DNA from: Amia ocellicauda
Taxonomy: Eukaryota > Chordata > Actinopteri > Amiiformes > Amiidae
Assembly (NCBI RefSeq): GCF_036373705.1
Contig: NC_089856.1
Span: forward strand, 13,732,501-13,796,500
Reading direction: 5' to 3'
Length of the DNA stretch: 64,000 nucleotides
The translations under genes were made by a program, and so were the position numbers. Position 1 is the stretch's first letter, and every line of letters starts with the position of its first letter. This document shows positions 52,226-64,000 of this stretch, one piece after another. Under the pieces are notes generated by a model. The model saw nothing but the letters and a program-made list of their open reading frames with translations. It was not told where the DNA came from and ran no database searches.

Positions 52226-52937
52226 ACACAGTCACACAGCACACTGCCGACACACACACACACAATCACACAGTACACAGCAGACACACACAGACACAAG
52301 TCAGGTCCAGTCTAGTCCAGTCCAGCAGGGTTTACTGTCCTATTCTGAGCAGGACGGGAGTGGACTTCGCAGCTCTGTGTTACAGTTAGGAGGGCAAAGA
52401 TGATTTATCAAGAATCACCAACAGGTGGAGCCAAAGCACCTAGGATTTCTGTCCCTCAGTGAACGCAGAAGGCATGTGGGCAGATGCCGCGCACTAGGAT
52501 TGTGCAAAACACACCCCTGCCTTATTCAGCACAGAAACAGACCTGGCTTTCACCACAATGCCACATGATAAACAAGGACCGGACAGGTTAAACTCACTCT
52601 GCGCAACTACGGGCCAGCTGTGCGGCTCTCAGTGTGTTCAAGATGCCCAGATGAATAATCATGAAAAAACGTCACTTCTCTCCACTTTACACAAACCATG
52701 TGCATCTGAAGACAGGCCGAGAGAGGGAGCAGAGTGGAGGAGGGGATGGAAGGGGGATGGTAGGAGAGATGGAGAGAGAGATGGAGGAGGGAGAGATAAG
52801 GGAGGGAGAGGTTGAGGGGAGGGGTAAAGAAATGGGAAGGAAGGGGGGAGAGGGGGAAGACAGGCTCAGGCAGCCAATAAGAAAGAGGGAGCAGAGTTTT
52901 GGGAGAGAGAGGGGTGGGAGTGTGTAAACACTGGGAG

Positions 52938-52968
<31 letters not shown>

Positions 52969-53374
52969 ATAACTTTCTTTTTTTTTTAAACCCACACAAA
53001 CTGAAAAGTATCTAGGGGTGGGAAAAAAAGCATTCAAAAAATAAAATGAAACAAAATAAATAAAGACAGAGGACCTGAACTCCAGATTGTTCTAAGAGTG
53101 ATTCTGGAGAGATTTCCAGCAGATTTCTCAAACCTTGCCGAACGTGTGTGATTTGCAGTCCCCTCCCATGGGTCAGAACGTGCATTACTGATGTACTCAC
53201 TGCCAGTGCTGCACAATCCTCTCAGTGCACGCTTTGGCCAGCCTGACTGTGGAGTTACTGCGCTGCAAGGATTGTGTGGGGGGTTTGAGTTCACTGTCAG
53301 CCTGGGAGGAGGGAGAGAAAAAATATATAGATAGAGGGAGAGAGAGAGAGGGAGAGAGAGACAAGGGTTCGAGG

Positions 53375-53470
53375 ATGAAGGCTTTGCAGAAGAACCAAGG
53401 GCGGACTGATCACATTTTGGGTGCCATGGCGGACATCCTGTCTTCCCTGGCACTGCCCAGCCAGCAGTGG
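53375..53470 (+). CDS. Candidate exon A of unidentified gene
   Basis: ATG at 53375 opens 32 codons (MKALQKNQGRTDHILGA...LALPSQQW) ending at a strong donor (TGG|GTGAGTGAG), phase 0. An internal ATG in GCCATGG context (MADILSSL...) is an alternative start. I do not recognise the protein. The next exon-like segment on this strand (56473) begins in the same phase. Chance cannot be excluded. Confidence 0.25.
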
Positions 53471-56400
53471 GTGAGTGAGAGGGGAAGGGGCTGGGGGGGA
53501 GCAGGAGGTGTGGCAGGAGGGTGGATGAAAAGGGGTGGGGAGGCTGCAATTATTGCAAAAAAAATGAAATCTGAATGCAAAACTGCGGCGGGGGGGACAT
53601 GCGAGGACACACTTGTATGGCATAGTCTGCTTTTAATTTTGTTGCTTTTTTTGGTGGGGGGAGAGGAGAGGATTGGGAAACGAAGACTGGACTATTCCAA
53701 TGCCACACAAGTCTTGGAAAGAAATTGCTTACCAAAAAGTGTGTGTGTGTGTAGGGAGAGGCAGGGAACACGGTCTTACACATCAGCAATGGGATGTAAT
53801 TGCAGCTCGATACCTTTGAAGCTTGGTGCACTTACTTTCTTCAAGATGGCAGCTCCTGTTGGTGCAGGGGGCTGTGACCTGGTGGCTGCTGCGTATCTGA
53901 TGTCACCAGCATTTATTGGAGAGGGTTCCGCTCCAGGGCACTCCAGGGTACTCCAGTCCAGGCAATAACATTCATATGAACTTATCAGCGTTTGGAGAAA
54001 GGGTGTATCATCGTGGGCCGACATGCCCCTTGCACCGATGCGAGCCGTCATCTTGATCGCCACTGCACTGGACTTCCAACTCCTTTTCAGGATTGTTTTG
54101 ATAAAAAAGGAAGCTGTGAGCGATGGCAGCAATGTCTCAGGCCTCAGTACTGAATCAGCCGCTCTTACCAAACCGCACTGGCCACTGGAAGGTTAATAAA
54201 GGAATAAAGGACCAAATGGCTCCTGTCTGAGGGTGCGGTCAGGGCCTCTACCAGGAATATGGCAGAGATACAATCAGCAACTAATGAGGCGATGAGAGAG
54301 GGAGAGAGGGAGAGAGGAGGGGGGAGAGAGAAGGAGAGGGAGATGGAGAGGAATCAAGAGGTTAAGCCGAAGCAATTTATTAGCTCTTGTTGATAAGAAG
54401 ATTAGGAAGTTGTATTTTTTAAATATATATATACGACTGGGAAGGGGAGGGACCATGTGTGTGCTGGCGGGTGTCAGTTTCAGACAGGGCTCTGTACACA
54501 TGCACACAACATGGCCTTATACCTGACCCTCAGATCGATGCTTTGAGTTGATGGGGAGGGAGTCCACAGACCCCTGATTGTGCAATCACAACCCTCAAAA
54601 CTGAGGTACAGTCTGGGGGGGCTTACAAAACCATGATTGAACTTTTGGCTCAATTGCCAAACAAACTCTGATCCAGGCTGATTTACTCTGACATCCTTTT
54701 ACTTAACAAGTCAAATCAATATCAAGTAAATCTCGATCAATAACGTGGTTAGTCAGTCTGACCCCAACAGGACAGATTGACCCAACTCACCTGCCCCCTT
54801 GCAAGCTGCCCCTGCAGAGCCCCCTCAACTCCCAGGGTCCATCACCACCAGAGAGAGTCCCTGCATCTGTTGCCGTGGCGTCCATCTCCTGTGCGTTCCC
54901 ATGACGCCAGCATCCTTGTCGAGTCTCTGGATTTGGGACGGCTGGTCGGCAGGAAGAGGGGAGGACCGGAAAAAATAACTAAAATACCTGTCCCAGTGGG
55001 TTTTGGTTTTATTTTAGCCCCCTGGCTGTGGGACACACTGCCGGACCCATTTACCATCAATAACCTTATGATGGCTGTTTTGAGATATAATGGCTGTGAT
55101 CCATGCTTTACTCTGAGGCCTGTGTGTGCCAAACTCTAGAGATACTGGGAAATGTTCTGGGCATCAAAACAGCATTCCCCTCGTGGGTGTACTTGCTTGA
55201 GCAAAACAGAATAAGCTGATCCACTATGTATACATCTATGTAATTATTTATTTGTTTCAGTTTGTTTTTTTGGAGGATCTGCAAATGCTGTTATGTTCTT
55301 AATCCTGCTATGGTTGTCAGGTCGTTCCGACTTAAGTCGTTTTGTGTGTCTCCTTAAAAAGAGGGGGAGAAGAGAGAGGGAGAGATAGAGGGGGAATGGA
55401 GAGAACAGGGGAGTGAGACACGGGGGGAAGTGGGAGTGATATGGGGAGAGAGGGGGAGTGAGAGGTACAGAGAGAGAGAGAGAGAGAGGGGACAGAATGG
55501 GAGGGAGAATGGAGAGAGTGGGGGAGTGCGAGAACGGGGGAGTGAGACAGCAATAGAGAGAGAGAGATTACAGTGTGTGGAGGGGAGAGAGACAGGGAGA
55601 GAGAGAGACAGAGGAAGTGAGAGAGAGATGGAAACGCTACTGCTGCACTAAACCCCAGAATGCCAGGTGTCCCAGAGTACTGTTTGACCTTTGGTTTCTC
55701 ACATTCACTTCCTGGGGCAGCTGTACCTAAGGAAAATGCAATGCAAATGCAGGTGGCCATGTTTAGAGTTATATGTACGGCACAGACAGCCTGAGATGCA
55801 CCTAAGCATGGACAGTGGACACAGGGTATCACTCTCCACACCGGCACCCCCAGCACTGGCTCTGCAGACTTGTTTGTCTCAAGGCCTGGTGTTGGTTCCT
55901 GGTGGACACTTCTCCTGTGAGGCTCAGAGGGACGAGGCCTGTATGACCCCCAAATGTGTCCCCACTTCATTTCCCAGCAGGAATTGTGTTTTCTTCCTGC
56001 AAACCCTTCTAGAATAGCAAATAATCTTCAGAGAGGCAGACTAGGTCTCGGTAAGACCACACACAGATGTACACACAAACACACACACACACACACACAC
56101 ACTCACACACATACAGGAAAAGTAAGCAAGAATTAAATAACAGGAAATGTTCCTGAATGACATCACACTCAGCCTGCATGGAGTGCAGTCAGAGAGCTGA
56201 TCTGTGTTTTCTGGAAAAAAATAAAAATAAAGGAAAAAATGAAAATTAAAAACATCCAAAACCGAACTGGGCAATGAGAAGCATTCCCTCTGGCTCCAAA
56301 CAAACTGCAGCTCAATCCCCCACAAATATGTCAAAATCTTTTGTTTGTTTGTTTTCATTTGGTATATTTTTCCATATCCCTAACTGCCCCCGCATAGACA

Positions 56401-56472
56401 AACAAACGTGATGGTAGCCCCCTCACTTGCCATTCAAAAGTCTCAACCAATGCTCTCTCTCTCTCTGCGCAG

Positions 56473-56602
56473 GTTTCGGAGCACAATGAGGAGGAGCCAT
56501 TGGTCAGCGGGGAGAGTCAGGGATCAGAGCAGGTGGCCTGGGATCACAACCTCCTGACCCCCGAGGTACAATACGACAACCCAGAGAGAGGAGGGACAGG
56601 AG
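56473..56602 (+). CDS. Candidate exon B of unidentified gene
   Basis: After a pyrimidine tract and GCGCAG the frame reads VSEHNEEEPLVSGESQGSEQ and continues acidic to NPERGGTG, then a consensus donor GTGAGA (phase 1). The composition (Glu, Ser, Pro, one Trp) is not that of a simple repeat. No relative is recognised. It could belong with the 53375 segment or be fortuitous. Confidence 0.3.
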
Positions 56603-57211
56603 GTGAGAGGGGGTGGAATTGGTTCCACCAGATTCACATTGTGGTTCTCTACTGGCCTGAGGAAACAGGTCCCAGGTTCCCCAGGACCAATGCATCAGTG
56701 TGTGTGTGTGTGGGAGTGAGTGTGTGTGTGTGGATGATGGACAATCAGACAATGACCCAAACACAACCAAAGAAAAAAACAACAAAACAAAAGCATAAAA
56801 ACTAGGCAATTGTGATCTGGCCCCTTATCAAATCAGAGCTCGTTAAGAGACCGGCCTGAGGAGTTAACGAGTGATTGCGTTCATTAAGATTAATCTCAGG
56901 GGAAAGGTGGGGGGGGTGGCACTATTTGCTAATGTGGCGGAGAGAGAACTGGAGAGAGAGAGAGAGAAACAGCTGGAGAGGGAGAGAGAGCTGGAGAGAG
57001 GAAAAGAGAGAAAGAGCTGCATGCGGAGTAGCTGCACACTGCTTCTTCACGGCGCTGGCGCGGTGGCAGTGCCCGTGGCCATGCCCCTGGTCTGTGCTGC
57101 TCCCCTCCTCTGAACCTTCGCATGCTTCTCCCTTTGCCATTGGCTGTGGAGTCAGGGTGCACCGTGTGACTGATTGACCGATTCTGATAATACTTACCCA
57201 GCGATCTGATT

Positions 57212-57218
57212 CTATCTT

Positions 57219-57269
<51 letters not shown>

Positions 57270-57270
57270 C
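57212..57270. repeat. (TATC)n microsatellite
   Basis: About 14 TATC units. Confidence 0.95.
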
Positions 57271-57535
57271 CCACTCCATTGCATTGAGATCTGATAGAAA
57301 TGTCTTTTCTTAGAGTGCCATCTGCAACACATTAGAGGGGCTGAAACTGAACTCCAGCTGGGGGGGGTCACTTTGACTAACCCCCCCCCCCCCCCACACA
57401 CACACACACACACACACACTTTCTGCCCCCAATCACACACTGCACACAGAAAGAGGAGAGGGGGAAGAAAAAGGGAGGAGAGAGAAGGGAAATTGCAAAG
57501 GCATTCCTCTCTCTAAACACTTACTCCTCTCTCTC

Positions 57536-57579
<44 letters not shown>

Positions 57580-58894
57580 CCCTGTTTCTCTCCTCCTCTC
57601 CCCCACCCCCACCCCCCGGTTCACTTCTATCTCTCCCCCTCTACTTGCCCAGTCCCTGTATCCCCTCCTCCCCTCTCCTCCTTCCTCTTCATTCTTCCCC
57701 CTCTCAGAGCACCTCTCCTCTCCCTCATCCCATCTCTCCTCCCCTCCCCTCCTCTCTGTCTCCCTCCCTCCCTCCCTCTCTCCTGCCAGTCCCTGTTGAG
57801 TGTTACAGTAATTGCCTGGTATTTACGCTGAGTCATTATGTGCAAAAATGTTGGTTCCATAACAGCAAACTGTGCTGCAGTGGTTTAGCGGTGAAGAAAC
57901 AGCACAAACAACACAGATGAATACTGTGTGAGAGGATAAATCATCTAATGGTTACATTTGGGTTGTCTATAGCGCAGTGCTGGGAGTAATTTAGGTAAAG
58001 TATGCAGTCTAATTAAATGTAGTAATTAGATTAGCGTTACATATGTGGTCCGGGCTGGGGATAGGTATCAAATCCCCAGGAAACATCAGACTTTCGTTAA
58101 GTTCTAGGGTGCATAGGGTGTGGATTTGTAGGGGTTTGACGTTTTGGTGTTGGCTGGGGTCGGGGTTCAGGCTGTTGTTCGGGTCTAAATTGGTGCAGGT
58201 GATGTAACACAATGGTTTACAAAGCAATGTCTCTCTTCTGCGCTGCAATGCAGTATCACAGTTCAGCACTCAGATTCTGAACATTATTTTGGTAAATTGC
58301 CATATATTTTACAACTGAAAAAAAAAGCAATCCAAAATTCTGAAAATTCATTTTTAGGAATGACATGCAATTCCAGGGATGATGGTTTACTGACACACAC
58401 ACACAATCACTCACACACAAACACGCAATCACACACACACACGCACACACACACACACACACAAAGCTGGCTTCTAGATTAGCACTAACGAGTCATTTGG
58501 CACCCTCTCTTAACGAGACTCCTTCCCCTCTGCTTAATCACAGTCCTTCTCGCTCTGGCAAAGGAGGACTGAGGAGCTGCCAGTTACAGCTTGCACCCCC
58601 CACCTCTCTCTCTCTCTTCAAGGCTGATCCTGCCTGAAGTGCACATTAGGGCCCATTAAGTCCCATCCTTCACATCCACTCACAGCTAACTTCCCCATCC
58701 CTGTGCCCCCCCACTCCCTGCTGCCACTCACTGCGCTGTTTCTGGATTCTGCAGTGCCAACCGGAGTCGCCAGTTCTCAGCTCTGTCAGCCCACCAGGCT
58801 CTGGCTCTCAGCCCCACAGCACCCCATACCAAGCCTGGCCTGGGCCACCACTGCAGACTGCAAACTCAGCACATCCTGTCACTCTCTCACCCTC

Positions 58895-59025
58895 ATTGTG
58901 TCACCCTGCCACTCTGTCACAGTGTCACTCTGTCACTCTGTCACCCTTTCACTGTGTCACTCTGGCACTCTGCGATTCTGTCACTGTGTCACTCTGTCAC
59001 TGTGACACTGTGTCACCCTGTCAAA
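58895..59025. repeat. GTCACTCT minisatellite
   Basis: Tandem CTGTCACTCTGTCAC and TGTGTCACTCTG words, about 16 units. Confidence 0.9.
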
Positions 59026-59760
59026 TGCTCTGTTGGGCTTTGAATCTGGGGAGTGGAGCTTCCTTAATGGTTCCAGAATAGAGCTGTCAGGGAAGGTGAA
59101 ACAACACTGAGGGCTCTGGCAGGGCTGCAGGCTCCCATCTGCCCCTAAGGCCGGGTCTGCAGGCTGCTGGCAAAACAGTGCAGCAAAGCTCTGAGGGAAG
59201 GGAGCTGTACTGTTTCCTCACTCTGCAAAACAGCTCTCGGAATGCCCCCCCCTCCCAGGAGCCCTGTGCCGTACCCAGCTCTGACCTTAAAAGGAACTCA
59301 GGCCCAGGATCCTGGACATGAACAGCCAGTCTCTGACGCTACAGCAGCACTGAGGAGAGATGGCACTCAGGTCTTGCTGTGCTTTCCAGAGAGGCGAGGG
59401 TAGGGGTGCAAGATCTTGTCCATCTTTTCTCAGGTACAATGGTGGTCAGTCTGGAAGGGAAGGGTTACAATTGTCTCCACCTGTTATAATTATTTTTTTT
59501 GTTTAGTTTTTGCTTGTTTAACTGGGATGTTGAAATGATCTCCCCCTTGAAGATCTGTGTATTGAGGCTCCCTATCTCCCCAGTGATAGACTATACTACA
59601 GCTTCTCTCACTGACCTAGAAAACTGCAAAATATGCTAAAGTAGATATATACGCAGCATACTGCACTTTACCATCCTGTTACCACAGTACATCACAATAC
59701 TATACTTTGATTTTAGCATGGTACACCATGCTACTTCACTTATCGCTCAGTGTCAAAATT

Positions 59761-59763
<3 letters not shown>

Positions 59764-59806
<43 letters not shown>
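59764..59806. repeat. (AC)n microsatellite
   Basis: About 21 AC units. Confidence 0.95.
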
Positions 59807-59808
<2 letters not shown>

Positions 59809-61374
59809 AACAGGAACATTTAATTCTGGATTTTTTCTTTTGGTGGGGGGGTGAGGTAATCCCTGTGAACCCAAAGGGAGTGGGGATTTCAGGACACTGA
59901 TTGTTCAATGGGAGAGAGAGAGTGTTGAGTGGGTGTGAGTGGGTGGGTGAGTGCAGGGAGAGCAATTTAAAATGTATCATATAAAACACCACGGCTGCTC
60001 TCATATTAAGCTCTAAATGACATGGATCCCACTTGCATTGCTGAATTGCTTCCTGCTTGAACAACTTAACCTCCGAGAGAGAGAGAAAGCGAGAGAGAGC
60101 GAGAGAGAGCGAGAAAGAGAGAGAGAGAGTTCAAACGCAAACCCAGACATGCCCATTTACTGTATCTGAGAGCGACTGACTCACTGACTCTTTAATTGGT
60201 TGGGCCAGGCAGTGACCCCGGAGTCAGTGTGGCTGCAGTGTGGCTTAGCAGGAGTCTTTTGCCTTATCTTCTCTTTCCTATTTTTTCCTCTCATAAATTA
60301 AGAAAGCGTAAACACCAAACCTTTAAGGAGGCTGGTGTCAAAACAACCAGATTTATTGTGTTAAAAGAGAGCGATCCTACTCCCTGCTCTCTGACAACAC
60401 TCCGACAGCCAGCCAGCCGGGATTAAAAACCAATACAAAATACAATAAAAGAGCATTCGGAACGTGGAACATGACATGCGGATTGTGGGGGAGAGAGAGA
60501 ACACCCCCCAACACACACACACACACGCACACACACACACACACAAACACAAACACACACACACCCAAACACACCACTCCAGACAGAATAGAAGAGATTG
60601 TCAGAGTCCAAGTCCAAGCGTATGAGTGGGAGAGGGAAGAGAAGAGATGGGGGAGAGGGGAAGAGAGGAGAGAAGAGATAGAGAGGGGAAGAAAGGAGAG
60701 AACAGATGGGTAGAGAGGAAAGAAGAGATGGGGAGAAGGGAGAGAGGAGAAAAAGATGAGGGAGAAGGAAGAGGGTGGGAGAGACTGGAGTAGGGTGAGA
60801 GGAGAAGAGAGGCTGCAATCGGCCAAGTTCACGTCAGCCCAAACTAGGCCCCATTCTCTGCCTCCCTGATTTATAGCACCAAGCAGATATACATCAGCCA
60901 TAGGCCAGGACTGCGTCCATTTCTATAAACACATGCAAATATCCTTTAGTTGGCACAGTGATATATATTGCAACAATATAGACACAAGAGTCTTCTGTAT
61001 GGTAGATGCCTTGTGTGCAAGACTGGGGGCGCTGTAGCTCTGTGCGCCAGGGCTTGGATCTGGGCTGTGCATCAGACGGAGAGGGGACGTGTCAGCGCAG
61101 TGCGGTCCAGATACAGTCCTGGCTCCAGCGGTGGGCCGTATGCCAGGCTCTCCCCTGTGTCCCTAATTCAAGTTTGCCTTAATTGGCGTTCAGCTCTGTC
61201 TTAGAAAGGGAAACAAAATAATGAAGAGGAAAATGCAAATCTAGTTCTGATGCAGGGATTTGATATGGGGCTATTTGCAGTGTTCAGAGAGGGAGGGGAG
61301 GGGTGGTGGGGCTGTTTGTAGCTAGTTGTGAAAACTCAAACAATCCCTCAGTGGCTTTATGTCCTGTGTATGTA

Positions 61375-61973
61375 TTACACTGAACTACAGTATACTGCAC
61401 TGTACTACACTACACAACACTGCAGTACACTACACAACACTGCATTACACTGCACTCAACTACACTATACTACACTACACTATACTACACTAAACTGAAC
61501 TATACCATGTGGTGTTTTATACTTGCTCTCGATCATGTGTGCAGTGTAGTGTGTGCAGTATAGTGTGTGCAGTGTAGTGTGTGTGTATGCAGTGTGTGTA
61601 GTGTAGTGCGTGTATGTGTGCAGTGTAGTGTGTGCAGTATAGTTTATGCAGTGTGCACAGTGTAGTGTGTGCAGTGTAGTGTGTGTAGTATAGTGTATAC
61701 AGTGTGTGTGTAGTGTAGTGTGTGTATGCAGTATAGTGTATGTAGTGTGTGTAGTGTGGTGCGTGTATGTGTGCAGTAAAGTGTATGCAGTGTAGTGTGT
61801 GCAGTATAGTTTATGCAGTGTGTGCAGTGTAGTGTGTGTAGTATAGCGTATACAGTGTGTGTGAAGTGTAGTGTGTGCAGTATAGTTTATGCAGTGTGCG
61901 CAGTGTACTGTGTGCAGTGTATTGTTTGCACAGTAGAGTGCTGTGTAGTGTGTGCTGTATAGTGTTTGCAGTG

Positions 61974-62010
<37 letters not shown>
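61375..62010. repeat. GTGTGCAGTGTAGT minisatellite
   Basis: Two parts: ACTACACTGCA-type words to about 61500, then TGTGTGCAGTGTAGTGTGTG / GCAGTATAGTTTATGCAGTG units, with a higher-order repeat of roughly 100-200 bp, ending in (GT)n. Confidence 0.9.
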
Positions 62011-62445
62011 TCTGCGGTGGGGGTGGGGATTACATTAAAGATTTGTGCAGCATCCACACAACTAGAGTCTCCAGGTGAATGAAAAGCGGGAAAAGAGCCA
62101 GGTGTGAGTTCGACAACAACAACAAAAAAAGACTTAATGCATCACTTTGGAGCCGGGGGTTTAAAACGGAAAGAATCTGCGCCGTCATCTATAATTTACC
62201 TCCCCCCTCCCCCGGCTCCTCCTTACCCCTGCACTGTGAATATTATATCTGCTGCAGGAATCGCACCAGTCAGCAGAGCTGGAGCGCTGGCAATACCCAG
62301 GGCTGTTACAGTTAAACTGGGGCTCGAGTGAGTTTTGTAGATATTTTTTATTTATTTTTATATTTTATTAAAATAATTTGTCGGATTGAATTTCAGTTAC
62401 AGCCACGGCGGTCCTCCCAGCTATGCACTGGAGAGGATTGGGAGG

Positions 62446-62450
<5 letters not shown>

Positions 62451-62516
<66 letters not shown>
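62451..62516. repeat. (GA)n microsatellite
   Basis: About 66 bp of pure AG. Confidence 0.95.
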
Positions 62517-62521
<5 letters not shown>

Positions 62522-63799
62522 AAATCGGGCAAAAAGGAGGGGTAGAAGACCTCTGCAGCTATGATCATTCCCCATTGTGTTTGTATTCTCTGTTACTAGG
62601 CTGTGAGACAGAGAGGAGTGTGGCAGGGTGGGGGTTATTTTTGATGAAGTTGTTTAAATTCCTCGGGGAATATACAGTGTATTTTGGGTAATATATACAA
62701 AAACAGGCATCAGTTTGTTACCCTCTCAGATCACCTCAGCTGTTAATGTATTTATGTATTTAAGATAGGAAATATAAACGCATGCGGGTGAAGTGTTACC
62801 GATTGAAGTAGACAGCTGTCACGCGTCCAGGCCGATCCAGAGAGCACGAGGGAGAGTCCTCGTGACGTTTTTTTTCTCATCCCATCATCACCAGAGTCCC
62901 TCGATTACGACAGGGGAAGTCTTGAAAGCTGAATGTGACAGTTTCCACACGGTGCACAGCAGTTGTTGGGCAACAGTATATGAGCAACACTGTGCTGTAC
63001 TGAGAAAGGGGACGCTACAGAGAAAGGAAATAAGAGGGAGGGAACTAGAGATTTAAAATGAAATAAATAACAAGTGAAATGCAAGCAGAATGTACGATAA
63101 ACACACTTAAATGTCTCCGTGGAAATGTCTGAACTCGCAATGTTTCCAAAAGACAGAACTTTCACTGGTGTTAAATATTAAAACAGTCTCTGTTTGCACG
63201 GTTTTGCCTTTCTGTGTTGTGCATTGCCTGGTGCAGACAGAAGAAGAGACAGAGACAGAGAGAATTTGAGAATTTATGTATTAAAATCCTGTCCAATTGG
63301 GTTCTTACGTTGTCCTAACTTGTCAATCTGTCACAGTAAATTCCCCATAGAGTAGCCACAAGACCTTCAAGAAGCCAGATTAACCTCTGACCTTTGACCT
63401 CTAAATGTACAATACAGATCTCAACTCTTATTAAGTTTTCTCTGCAGTCAGGGCAGCACCCCTTGCTCATAGGAGTAAAACAGGACAGAAGTGTTCAACA
63501 GGGTCCTCACTAATTGCCTGGCTCCACCTGCTGTTGAAATCTGCAAAGTGCAGGTCTCCATTAAAAATAAATACATACATAATTACATACATACAAACAT
63601 TAAACTTCAAAACTTTGTGTTTTTTATATTAGTATACATGCACTGTTTATACGGGTTTAGCTGTTTGTACTTCATTATACTTCTTTAGAAGATGTTGACA
63701 TTTCAAATGCATAGTGTAGTGTCCTTAATGACCAGGAGAGGTGAGAGAGAGAGAGAGAGAGAGAGAAAAAAAACTTGAACAAAAAAAGAGCTTTCTGTG

Positions 63800-63870
63800 T
63801 TTTCTACAGCGCAGTACAGCAGGGTCACCAACCCTGGTCCTGCAGAGACACACAGTACAGTATGGCATGG
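63800..63870 (+). repeat. SINE-like interspersed repeat, copy 3
   Basis: CAGTACAGCAGGGTCACCAA followed by CCCTGGTCCTGCAG matches copies at 27540 and 31676. This is the third member in the window. Confidence 0.5.
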
Positions 63871-64000
63871 ACTCCTGCTATCATCAGCAAACCAGTAGGG
63901 GGCTCTATCCTCCCTCTGGATCGGGAAATGCCAAACCATTGCAGGGACGTGCTGCACCTCCTGCTCTAGGGATCAAGGGAAGATTTTTAGAAATACAGTG

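Larger units (their letters stand above)
48189..64000. other. Mostly non-coding region beyond ANKRD33
   Basis: Human synteny would place FIGNL2 and SCN8A on this side, but no frame here resembles either. The region is dominated by GA/CT, AC and tetranucleotide repeats and weak ORFs from them. Two candidate exons are listed separately. Long stretches (48300-49000, 50250-51400, 54200-55300, 59100-59750, 62700-63700) show nothing that I can name. Confidence 0.6.

Noticed and set aside
53776-54171. 131-codon minus-strand frame
   Set aside because: No recognisable motif and nothing suggesting an exon; it may be decayed repeat sequence.
54777-55139. 120-codon + strand frame
   Set aside because: No domain, no splice or start support, and the composition is that of random GC-rich DNA.
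48189-64000. Search for FIGNL2 or SCN8A exons expected from human synteny
   Set aside because: No AAA-ATPase or sodium-channel sequence is visible in any frame, so the neighbour lies beyond the window or the order differs.

Overview
The window is vertebrate nuclear DNA, almost certainly from a ray-finned fish. The genes are split into short exons with vertebrate splice signals, the coding sequence is clearly vertebrate, and the non-coding part is full of simple repeats, Tc1/mariner relics and L2-type LINE pieces typical of fish genomes. I cannot name the species.

Layout. (1) 29-2325, + strand: the last five coding exons and 3' UTR of PRKAG1, the AMPK gamma-1 subunit. (2) About 2630-18660, - strand: ACVR1B (ALK4), nine coding exons, 499 aa, with a 9.7-kb first intron. 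PRKAG1 and ACVR1B converge tail to tail. (3) About 19000-23500: intergenic, mainly simple repeats. (4) About 23500-34100, - strand: ACVRL1 (ALK1), nine coding exons giving 492 aa, plus a probable upstream exon near 34061-34082 that may hold an alternative in-frame start. Its 5.1-kb first intron is packed with Tc1 and LINE relics. (5) About 34800-42500: a repeat-rich gap with a 1.18-kb palindromic element, a 1.55-kb inverted-terminal-repeat element and a large CTCAGTGT-type minisatellite with higher-order structure. (6) 42541-48188, - strand: ANKRD33 (photoreceptor ankyrin-repeat protein), four coding exons, 468 aa, with a nearly intact DD36E Tc1/mariner transposon in its second intron. (7) 48189-64000: mostly non-coding, with many microsatellites and one pair of candidate exons on the + strand that I could not identify.

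ACVR1B, ACVRL1 and ANKRD33 lie in the same order and orientation as on human chromosome 12q13. ACVR1B and ACVRL1 are adjacent, same-strand paralogues: serine/threonine kinase type I receptors of the TGF-beta superfamily. Their L45 loops differ in the way expected for opposite SMAD branches, SMAD2/3 for ALK4 and SMAD1/5/8 for ALK1. ANKRD33 is functionally unrelated and in mammals acts in photoreceptors. PRKAG1 lies about 3 Mb away in human, so its contact with ACVR1B here differs from the human arrangement.

All gene models come from reading splice sites and comparing with family sequences from memory. Exon phases were checked and every model stays in frame. UTR limits, poly(A) sites and the unidentified exons are inference.
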